Both the position numbers and the translations under genes were made by a program. The notes below the pieces were generated by a model that saw nothing but the letters and a program-made list of their open reading frames with translations, ran no database searches and was not told the DNA's origin. DNA of 7,141 nucleotides from NCBI GenBank assembly GCA_039809405.1, contig JBDHUX010000051.1:1-7141 (forward strand), given 5' to 3'. Positions 1 through 7,141 of this stretch are shown in pieces. How positions within the stretch are numbered: the first letter of the stretch is position 1; each line of letters starts with the position of its first letter. The stretch is from JBDHUX01 sp039809405 (GTDB taxonomy: Bacteria > Patescibacteriota > Gracilibacteria > Absconditabacterales > Absconditicoccaceae).

Positions 1-38
1 TTGTAATTTAATTAGTAATAAAAAATAATTACACCGCC

Positions 39-66
39 ATTATAAACTACCAAACTCAAATTTCAA
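39..66 (-). promoter_or_regulatory. possible leftward promoter at the window edge
   Basis: Read on the minus strand, TTGAAA (61-66) is followed by a 16-nt spacer and then a consensus TATAAT (39-44). It would drive a gene lying left of the window, divergent from the pyruvyl transferase gene at 150. In such AT-rich DNA a chance match is quite possible, and no start codon followed by an open frame is visible before the edge. Confidence 0.35.
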
Positions 67-99
67 GTAAATCTTACCTATTTCAAGCCAAAAATATCT

Positions 100-145
100 T
101 ATAATCTCTTGTTCTATTTGACTTATATTATATTTATATCATAAT
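100..145 (+). promoter_or_regulatory. candidate promoter elements upstream of the pyruvyl transferase gene
   Basis: Two alternatives are visible. A perfect TATAAT lies at 100-105 with no good -35 box; it would give a leader of about 40 nt. Alternatively TTGACT (118-123), 16 nt, then CATAAT (140-145) has both boxes, but its start site would fall essentially on the ATG at 150, giving a leaderless mRNA. The same TTGACT -35 occurs in the two strong promoters at 2123 and 5089. No Shine-Dalgarno sequence precedes the ATG. Confidence 0.3.
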
Positions 146-149
146 AATA

Positions 150-1274
150 ATGACTAAACCTGTAAATCATAAAGATAAAAATTTACCTATCATCCAGTCC
201 ATGATAGATAATTTTGAATTACAGTGAAATAATATAGCACTTATAGGTAATCGAGGACATCAAAATTTCTGAGATGAACTCATACTTATAGGCAATATAA
301 AACTTATTGATACTACTTACCATTCAAGATATGATGAACTTGCAACCAATAAATCAGATCATAATACATCATCCAAGCCACCAAAACTCATAATCTACAC
401 TGCTAATATACCTTGGCTTAGGTGATTTCACAGCTATTTCAATATTTCATGATCAAGATTGATATACACTCAAGAGCTTCCACATGGATTCAGATCGTTA
501 CTACATTATATTTTTAATCCATCTTGTATAAAAGATATCAAGTATTGATTTATGACTGACACGTATATACTCGGGGGAGGGGAGATATTTACCCCAGAGA
601 CTCCTTTCTCGTACCAATATCGAACTATTTCGCTTATGCCTTACTTCTTTGGTAAGTTGTTTTGATGGATGCGATGATGCAGGCCAAGACTTATTGTGAT
701 GTGAGGTATTCAGAAACCTACTAGGTGGATTGATCGTGTATGTTTTTGATTGATATGAAGATGTACTGATAGATTTTACTTGAGGGATAAGGAATCTATA
801 GAGGTAATCCATACTACACGACCGTACAAAGAAGCATCAGTTTTTGTAGATAGTAGCTATTTTGCTGTATCTGATATTTGTAAAAAAAATTCGGATGAAA
901 AGATAGCTATATTCAATACCAATCCTTTATCTGACAACTTTGATACCACAATAAGCAAGATTGTAGAATATAGTGGTAGATGATATAAGGTTTATTTCTT
1001 ACCTGCTTACTTTACAACTCATGGCGCTCAGGACGATATGTCTGTATACGATAAAGTGTGCGTTGCGCTGTGAGATGCTGATATAGATCTACAGCTATTG
1101 GACTGGAGAGATTGGGATAGATTTTTGGATATATTTGTAAAGGCTGATTTTGTGTATGCTAGTAGATTGCATATATATATAGTAGCAAGATTGATAGGAC
1201 TAGATATAGAGCCGTTCAAATACCAAAAGAAACTACAAAAGATGATAGATATGTTGGATAGTGTATGATTGTAG
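150..1274 (+). CDS. polysaccharide pyruvyl transferase family protein (CsaB-like)
   Basis: A 374-residue protein read with TGA as Gly (13 in-frame TGA) and ending at TAG. It fits the polysaccharide pyruvyl transferase family (Pfam PF04230), whose members move a pyruvyl group from phosphoenolpyruvate onto cell-surface glycans. Support comes from the N-terminal glycine-rich motif at residues 33-43 (GNRGHQNFGDE), a central GGGEIF at 142-147, the YLRDKES block ending near 216 (the family's 'RD..S' segment), and the C-terminal SRLH at 338-341 followed by an 'ARLIGLDIEPFKY' stretch, matching the family's 'SRLHALILA...G.P...L.Y' ending. Length is normal for CsaB-type enzymes. No signal peptide or membrane helix is seen, so it is probably cytoplasmic. 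It stands alone, convergent with the pilin-like gene. The substrate cannot be told from sequence; CsaB proper pyruvylates wall polymers that anchor S-layer proteins. The family call is firm, the exact role is not. Confidence 0.85.
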
Positions 1275-1509
1275 TTATCTATTCTATCAGTTTGCATATA
1301 ATTATCACTACAGTCTTAGTCGCATTATTTTTTGTAAAAATCATCTTATTAACTTTTTTAATCAAAACATATTGCACATAAACTATAGAATATCTCTTTT
1401 GCTCCATCTAGCAACTTTTTCGGATCGCTACAATTGATGTGTTTTTTTATCTTTTTTGTTGTTGTTGATGTTATCTAAATTATATTTTCTTTATAACTTA
1501 CTTAATAAA
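1275..1509. other. convergent intergenic region
   Basis: This 235-nt AT-rich gap lies between the stop codons of two convergent genes. It holds one weak terminator-like hairpin (1399-1420) and a T-rich tract near 1441-1468, whose complement contains a short CAA repeat. No gene is supported: the open frames here lack a plausible start or are antisense to the pilin-like gene. Confidence 0.6.
1399..1420 (+). terminator. weak candidate rho-independent terminator
   Basis: TTGCT (1399-1403) pairs with AGCAA (1410-1414) around a 6-nt loop, followed by C and five T. The stem is only 5 bp and lies about 125 nt after the pyruvyl transferase stop codon, so this is tentative. Confidence 0.3.
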
Positions 1510-2022
1510 CTATCATCACTTCCCAAATTTTGCAATTACCCAAAATATACTACTTATAATTATCCAGCTTATTCATATACCTCATATAGCTCGAATTATC
1601 TTTACAATTATTTCTTTGGCTTTTTTTGTATTTTCATCTTTTGGTGATAATAATAATACAAATCAATTATATATTATCAATATTAGGCTTATCATAGCCA
1701 AAAATCAAAGCACATAATTTATAACTCTTTGTATTATTTTTAATACATTGTCTTTACTTCACTCTCGATCGGTACTTTTGTCATCACTTATGCCGTTTAT
1801 ACTATTTGGTCATAGGTCTTTGGCTCAAGCTTTTATAGGATTATCTAGATCTTCTGTATTTAGTATATTTTCTGTTCAAATGGTGTCTGTATTTCAATAA
1901 TACTTACCAACATCGTCAAACCACTTTATATCTTGTGCTAATGCACTTGGTATATGAAGTACACTAGCTATTACAGCAGTAAAGATTATTGTGTATATAT
2001 ATTGTGATATCTTTTTTGTCAT
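1510..2022 (-). CDS. secreted two-helix membrane protein, type IV secretion pilin-like (VirB2/TrbC type)
   Basis: A 170-residue protein with 11 in-frame TGA (Gly), ending at TAG. Residues 1-29 form a clear signal peptide (MTKKISQ start, hydrophobic core, AxA cleavage site 'ALA' before Gln30). A polar, probably flexible stretch follows (30-95). Two hydrophobic helices come next at about 101-126 and 146-164, joined by a short Lys-rich loop (SPKDENTKKAKE), and the end is Gly/Lys-rich. Signal peptide plus two helices with a short charged loop and glycines in the second helix is the architecture of VirB2/TrbC pilins, including the 'T4SS pilin' family (PF18895) common in candidate-phyla bacteria. 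The assignment rests on architecture, not on a diagnostic motif, and no other secretion gene is in the window. The 65-residue linker before the first helix is longer than in classical VirB2. The ATG at 2022 is chosen because it begins the signal peptide. Confidence 0.7.
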
Positions 2023-2055
2023 TATATCTACGATAAAATAAATTATATACAAATT

Positions 2056-2083
2056 ATTATAAACATAAATCTAGATTTTGCAA
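2056..2083 (-). promoter_or_regulatory. possible promoter of the pilin-like gene
   Basis: On the minus strand TTGCAA (2078-2083), a 16-nt spacer and a perfect TATAAT (2056-2061) precede the pilin-like ATG at 2022 by about 33 nt. The -35 matches consensus at only four of six positions. Confidence 0.35.
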
Positions 2084-2122
2084 ATTTTTTTGCTTTATTT
2101 TTATTATTTTTATCCTTCAAAT

Positions 2123-2151
2123 TTGACTTGCGATCGAACTATGATTATAAT
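2123..2151 (+). promoter_or_regulatory. sigma70-type promoter of the small-protein cluster
   Basis: TTGACT (2123-2128), exactly 17 nt, then TATAAT (2146-2151). Both boxes and the spacing are near-ideal for a housekeeping sigma factor. Transcription would start near 2158, about 40 nt before the ATG at 2198. The leader has no Shine-Dalgarno sequence. Confidence 0.7.
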
Positions 2152-2197
2152 TTAACTATAAATAACAATCAATTTATCTTTATATAAATTAAAAATC

Positions 2198-2611
2198 ATG
2201 ACAGAAAGATTTAACTATATCGGTGATACGAACGATAGATTAGATCGTGGTAACACTAAGACGATTAAACTGGATGGTTTTAGATCAGAGGATATATCAA
2301 GAAATTTTGAATCAAATGAATCAAGAGAGTATGCTTATGGTAAGGTAGAAGAATTGTCTTCAAAATTATCACAACTTGAGAAAGGGTGCAGTGTGAATGA
2401 TATTAGAGATATTATATGACCTGTTGACCTCACTTCGATATTTAAAAATGTATCTGATTCCGATAAAATTATTGTTGCTGTCATAAGTTCTCTGCAAAAT
2501 AATGATAACTTGGATAAAAAAGATATATCAAAATATCTATGAGCTATATCTAGTTGGCGGACAATAAGATCTGCATCAAAGAAATTCGATGCTTTAGATA
2601 GAGCCGCATAG
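2198..2611 (+). CDS. hypothetical soluble, charged, mostly helical protein
   Basis: A 137-residue protein starting at ATG 2198 and ending at TAG, with two in-frame TGA (at 2417 and 2540) read as Gly. Under the standard code it would stop at 2417, giving only 73 residues; the frame continues with protein-like composition (GPVDLTSIF..., then ...LDKKDISKYLGAISSW). It is rich in Asp, Glu, Ser, Asn and Lys. A polar N-terminus that may be disordered is followed by a predicted helix around residues 49-62 (EYAYGKVEELSSKLSQLE) and a second helical half. It has one cysteine and no signal peptide or membrane segment, so it is probably cytoplasmic. I recognise no family. It is the first of three small same-strand genes behind the strong promoter at 2123. 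Confidence 0.75.
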
Positions 2612-2637
2612 ACTAAACACAAAGATAACAAGATTAA

Positions 2638-2667
2638 TTGAATTACCACTAATTATTAAAATATAAC
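2638..2667 (+). promoter_or_regulatory. weak candidate promoter before the 168-residue gene
   Basis: TTGAAT (2638-2643), 18 nt, then TATAAC (2662-2667), in the 98-nt gap between the first two small genes. Both boxes are imperfect and the region is extremely AT-rich. It may be spurious if the three genes are read from the promoter at 2123. Confidence 0.25.
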
Positions 2668-2709
2668 TATAAATACTATAAAATTATTTACTCATTTATA
2701 AATATTATT

Positions 2710-3216
2710 ATGTGAATTATAAGTACACTTATGCCAGGCGGATGAGCTATGGATCGATTATTTGGGTGAGATGAAGAAAAATTAAATACTCCTGAAGTAA
2801 AGGAAAAGGTGAAAGAAAATACAGAAAAAAGACATGGTTTTTTGTGAGAATTTTTTGAGTCTTTCATAGCTAGGAAATTTCCTACTATATGAAGATTGCT
2901 TGATTTATGATCTACTGTCTGATTGAAGGATAAAGACCCAGAGTTATACTCTTTACAAAATGAATTTGAAACACTGACTGCACTTTCAACTTTTATACCA
3001 AATAGCCTACTATCTAAGTTTACTGATCCTATTTTGAAGCAGTCTTGGTTTACAAGCATAGTCAAACTATATCCACTTGATGGCGATATACAAAAAAAGA
3101 TACTCGAAGATAAAAATCCTCAAGCTGTGATAGACTTCCTAAGAATGGTTCATCAAGATATAGTGGCTGTAGTGTCTGGTAAGAAAAGTTTATGAGATAT
3201 ATTTGGTAAGAAGTAA
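2710..3216 (+). CDS. hypothetical soluble helical protein
   Basis: A 168-residue protein from ATG 2710 to TAA, containing eight in-frame TGA (Gly), the first as codon 2. The standard code would leave only fragments. The N-terminus is glycine-rich (MGIISTLMPGGGAMDRLFGGDEE), followed by a Lys/Glu segment (TPEVKEKVKENTEKRH, about 27-42) and a hydrophobic/aromatic stretch (GFLGEFFESFIARKFPTIGRLLDLG, about 43-67, too charged for a membrane helix). The larger C-terminal part is probably alpha-helical and ends in KSLGDIFGKK. There is no signal peptide and no cysteine. An ATG at residue 8 or 15 could be the true start, since no ribosome-binding site decides. No known family is recognised. It lies 98 nt after the previous small gene and 65 nt before the next. 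Confidence 0.75.
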
Positions 3217-3281
3217 TAAAATCATAACAACATTAAAAACACTATTATATTAAATATATTTATTTTATCAAAAAAAATAAA

Positions 3282-3482
3282 ATGAAAAATGAAAAACAAA
3301 TTTTGGATAGCATGAAAGATGTAATTATATTATTGCAGTCATCCAAGATGCCTGAAGATGAGAAGAAGATGCGACTTGCACTTATGCCTCATATGGATGA
3401 TGCTCAGGTACAACACTTATCAAAGATACTTCGTGAGGAGTCTGATATCTATATAGATGCTTATCTAAATGCTATTAATTAA
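3282..3482 (+). CDS. small hypothetical helical protein
   Basis: A 66-residue protein from ATG 3282 to TAA. It contains no glycine at all, so it has no TGA and reads the same under either code. It looks all-helical and charged: 'KQILDSMKDVIILLQ', then 'PEDEKKMRLALMPHMDDAQVQHL', then 'KILREESDIYIDAYLN'. The '.MPHM.DAQ...L..IL..E' stretch resembles helical hairpins found in small candidate-phyla proteins, which is an impression and not a family assignment. Possible roles include an adaptor or oligomerisation peptide; nothing in the sequence decides. It is the third same-strand small gene, 65 nt after the previous one, and is followed by the terminator at 3556. The upstream sequence is A-rich with no Shine-Dalgarno. 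Confidence 0.65.
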   Translation: MKNEKQILDSMKDVIILLQSSKMPEDEKKMRLALMPHMDDAQVQHLSKILREESDIYIDAYLNAIN

Positions 3483-3555
3483 TTTTTACAAAACACAAGA
3501 GATTAGTTATTACATATAAATTTACAATTATGCTTATATTATTACTTTGTATTGT

Positions 3556-3596
3556 TAAAAAAGTCTGAATCTGGTTAAGAATCTCAGACTATTTTT
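3556..3596. terminator. bidirectional rho-independent terminator
   Basis: AGTCTGA (3562-3568) pairs perfectly with TCAGACT (3584-3590) around a 15-nt loop. The stem is flanked by an A tract on the left (about 3557-3562) and TTTTT on the right (3592-3596), so a T tract follows the hairpin on either strand. It sits between the convergent small-protein gene (stop at 3482) and the protease gene (stop at 3639) and would terminate both. Confidence 0.75.
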
Positions 3597-3638
3597 GTTT
3601 ATATTTAGTTAAAATTAAATATACTCGGATCAATGTAT

Positions 3639-4916
3639 TTACTTATCTATCATAGCGCTTATTATCTCTTTGGCTTTTTCTAACTGATTATCAGTTGCTT
3701 TCTCTTCTCGAGCTTTCAAATCGAAATCTATTGTGACATCAGGATCTACGCCATCATGATTTAGATGTGATCAGTCTGGTCAGTATCGACTTCAGATTGT
3801 AAATTTGATACTAGATCAGTCATGTAAGTCATAAAGTGTTTGTATAGATCATTTACCAAATGTCTTGGTTCATATCAACTGGATACCTTTGTGATAACGA
3901 AGTGCTTGAGCTATGATCTCGCTTGCTGATGCTGTTAGTTCATCGACAAGTATGACCGTAGGTACTTTTATGTCATCGTATCATAATGATGGATACTGTT
4001 CATCAGGTATGGAGTTGTATTTTGTATAAGTTATCATTTTACCTTTTTCTATAAAATGAGACGCTATATCTACTGCAACTGGTAGTAATCATCAACCATT
4101 TCATCTCAAGTCTATTATTAATCCCTTTACTTGATCTGCTTGACTCTGATTTATGGCTTCTTTAAATTTGCTTGCGGTGTTTTCTCATATAGTAGATATA
4201 CTTATGTATCAGATTTTCTTACCATCGTATTCTTGTAGTTTGTAAGTGACCGATGGGATAGATATTTTTTTTCTAGTTATATTAAATTGTTTAATATTTT
4301 TTGATTTATATTGGTAGATAGTCAGATTTACTTGAGTTCATCCTGTTCATCTCACAAGATTTACTACATCATATACGCTCATATCATCTGTTTTTTTACC
4401 ATCTATCTCAAGTATTATATCAAATGGCCTAAGTCATGCAAAGTATGCAGGAGAGTCATTTATTACTTCTGCTATTTCTATGTTGTTATTCCTTTTATTT
4501 ATAACTGCTCATATACCTTCAAAATCATAGTTTCATTTTAGATCTTCATTAAAACTTTGATTTTCTTCTGCATCAAAATAAACAGAATGTGGATCGTCCA
4601 ATCATCATACAAATCAGTGCAGCGCTCACTCTATCATCTTGGATCGATCTATAGATCCAGTTTCTATGTAGTAATTTTCAGATAGTATATCGTATATTTC
4701 ATCAAATTTACTATATTTTTTTGGTCATATTGCAGTATTTAGATCTGATATTTCATCTTTTAACTTGTCTATCGCTTGTCATTGTTGATCTTGAGATAGA
4801 GATGGTATGTTTTGGTTGAAGAAAGTATTTGATATGAAGTTACCTATGCTTGTGCTACTCATACCTATAACTATACCTATAAGTATCATGATGAGAGTTT
4901 TCCAGAAATTATTCAT
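3639..4916 (-). CDS. ctpA: membrane-anchored C-terminal processing peptidase, S41 family (CtpA/Prc type)
   Basis: A 425-residue protease with about 22 in-frame TGA (Gly), ending at TAA. Order of parts: an N-terminal membrane anchor (about 7-22); a helical region with the family's 'G..GGLDDPHSVYF' signature; a PDZ domain (roughly 110-200) with 'SPAYFAGLRPFD' (Gly161 = TGA); then the S41 domain with DLRGNGGG at 269-276. The catalytic serine is S330 in TASASE, with K355 in FGKGS and Q359. These intervals of 25 and 29 match the Ser/Lys/Gln arrangement of characterised CtpA enzymes. S41 peptidases of this type cut exported proteins near their C-termini in the periplasm or at the outer membrane face; the substrate here is unknown. 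The start at 4916 (MNNFWKTL) puts the anchor at the N-terminus as usual. The frame is open to an ATG at 5018, which would add 34 very AT-rich residues and is less likely. Divergent from the gene at 5130. Confidence 0.93.
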
Positions 4917-7141
4917 TAGTCTTTTTTTGTTCGTGATATAATTTATTATATTTATTATATATTTTGTACTTATTTTATCTATATTTAGATATTTATATTT
5001 AGCTATTTTTGATTGCATAATCTTACAAAATCTTTATATTATTTCAATATTATTTTCTTGTTATCTTTATATATATTCTTATCATCATTTGACTATTTAC
5101 TATCTTTAGTTTATAATAACTATCATCTTATGAAAAAGTGGGTATTGATTGTCATCGTGCTAATTGTGACTATATTGTGATGATTTTTTGCTTTTTCACA
5201 GCAGAAGGATGACTTTAAATTTCTAACATACCAAGAATATATAAGTAGATTTACGACCAATCTCAAAACTAACAATGACTACTCTATAGCTGGCAACAAT
5301 ATAAACAGAAGGGGTATAGTTAGAAGTTTTTGTAATAATATATTTTCCGATCCAGAGTTAAAAAAATGATTTGTACAAGATACAGTGCACACTTATATTT
5401 ATAGTCCACAAGACAGCGTATTTATGAAACTTTTTTGTCGCAATATAAATACCACCTTTGGTATAAATTCGAATATACCAGATGCTGTCATAAAAGCACA
5501 GTGAGTGTGAACTTGGATGGATAGCAATAAGAAATGTAATTTTGCACTGGATTTAAACTGATGCGATATGTCTATACGACTTAGTGATATCTTCCATACG
5601 ATTATCAATGATTATACTAATATAAAAATAGTCTGATTATTTTGAAATAGTTCTGCTGACTTATCGGATATAAAGTGACAGATACAGCTTTTTAGTAATG
5701 ATTATTTTGGAGTGTGCGATGGGAAGGAGATAATTTATCTAAACAAGAACACAGATAAGTGATATTGTAATCATCCAAACACTTATAATATGCTCTCTAA
5801 CTATATCAAAAAACTCAATCAAAATTTAGCTCAAACTAAGATAATAGACTTTACTGCTTTAGAAAAGATAGAATGAACTTGATCTCTTATAAAAGGAGCA
5901 TTTGTTACTGATTGCAATCAAGAAATAACATCCGACAAGGTATGATGTGGACTCAATGACTTCAATAATCTAGTTATGAATGAACTAATGTATTATACTA
6001 TGTTTCTCAATTTTTACAATAGCCTTGTGCCTACTAGTACACAGTACATGGAGCTTACAGCTTGAAGGTGAGTATGATCCAATATAAATATAGTTCAAGA
6101 AGAGTGATTTCGTACTAAACTAGAGCTTGAAGTGGCTAATGAGAGCGTATGATCTACCCTCAGAGTTATAAGAAATTTATATACTTGGTTTCCTGTACAT
6201 GTATGACTTGTAGCTTACCTTGAAGACTTAGTGAGGTTTAGGGATGAACTGATAAAACTATACACACCTATACACCAGACATATTACAAGTTTAGAAATA
6301 TACAAGTACCCGACTAACTCATACTAGATTTAACTATGATAGATCAGATTATCTCAAATATTTACAATAATTGTAAACAGACCGCTGTGCCTTGTATATC
6401 TATAGCTACTCAGTTTTTTTTATCTGAATTATTGGTCAAATATAAACCAGAAAGATATCTAGAAATATGATCGGCGGATGGCTTTAGTTTATGCTTTATA
6501 TCCAATATTGTAAATGATTGGTGATGATATGCGGTATGATTTGAGAGATGATATCTGAATTGGTCACACACAGAACAGAACATCTCTTTGCTTAGACATT
6601 ACTGACTATATAACTTTGAGTGTATTTATGGTAGTTTTATAGATAGATATATAGATATAATCTGACATAAATTTGATATGATTTTTTTGGATGGTCAAAA
6701 AAGTGAGTATGCTACTTATTTGCAGATATTAGTTGACCAAGATGTGATTGGTAGCGATACAATTATAGTCATTGATGATGTTATCAAGTACAAAGACAAG
6801 ATGAGTAACTTATACGATATGATATCTTGACCCGAACGATCTTTTGATATATATCCACTTGATGATGACGATGGAGTGATGGTATTAAAATTTGGATAGA
6901 AGGTATAGAATATAGGAGATTTATATTAGATTTTTGAAGGTTATATAACTACTACTTCCAAAGATCAAAGCAGGAAAGTATTGTAAGGATTATATGAAGG
7001 TAATATACTCTCTTGTAGTAAACAGAAGAGTTTTTTACTTAACTAAGAAAGGATTACTGTATATGTATCATCACTCGTACTTAATGACTGCTTGGACTAC
7101 GTCCCCTGGCATGATAGGATTTAAGTTGTTATAAAACTGGC

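Larger units (their letters stand above)
2023..2197. other. divergent intergenic promoter region
   Basis: This 175-nt AT-rich gap separates the leftward pilin-like gene and the rightward small-protein genes. It contains a near-consensus rightward promoter (2123-2151), a weaker leftward one (2056-2083), and a short inverted repeat (GCAAA, four T, TTTGC at about 2079-2092) of unknown meaning. Confidence 0.6.

Overview
The window reads as part of an AT-rich genome from a bacterium that translates TGA as glycine (genetic code 25, as in Candidatus Gracilibacteria/BD1-5 and Absconditabacteria/SR1). Under the standard code nearly every gene looks shattered by TGA. With TGA read as Gly, eight complete coding regions and one partial one emerge, all ending in TAA or TAG. 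The recoding can be checked inside a recognisable enzyme: the S41 peptidase has its DLRGNGGG motif with three of four glycines written TGA, its PDZ glycine is TGA, and the glycine beside its catalytic lysine is TGA. A hand count gives roughly 85 in-frame TGA against about 14 GGA codons, while TGG still encodes Trp. No tRNA, rRNA, CRISPR array or insertion sequence was seen.

Layout from left to right. (1) At 1-149 there is a possible leftward promoter and weak rightward promoter elements. (2) At 150-1274 (+) is a polysaccharide pyruvyl transferase (CsaB-like) family protein. (3) At 1510-2022 (-), convergent with it, is a small secreted protein with a signal peptide and two membrane helices, resembling the VirB2/TrbC-type pilins of candidate-phyla bacteria. 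(4) At 2198-3482 (+) are three small soluble helical proteins of unknown function, the first behind a near-consensus promoter. (5) At 3556-3596 is a bidirectional terminator. (6) At 3639-4916 (-) is a complete membrane-anchored C-terminal processing protease with PDZ and S41 domains and its Ser/Lys/Gln catalytic residues. (7) At 5130-6317 and 6336-6899 (+), divergent from the protease, are an unrecognised exported eight-cysteine protein and, 18 nt downstream, a class I SAM-dependent methyltransferase; together they look like an operon. (8) At 7007-7036 is a terminator, and at the right edge lies the 3' end of a leftward gene.

Much of the content concerns the cell envelope: glycan modification, a pilin-like membrane protein, an exported protease and an exported disulfide-candidate protein. 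That suits an episymbiotic or predatory lifestyle, but the lifestyle is inferred from the lineage and not visible here. Start codons generally lack a Shine-Dalgarno sequence, and at least one strong promoter sits so close to its ATG that the mRNA should be nearly leaderless. The main unknowns are the three small proteins at 2198-3482 and the exported protein at 5130-6317.
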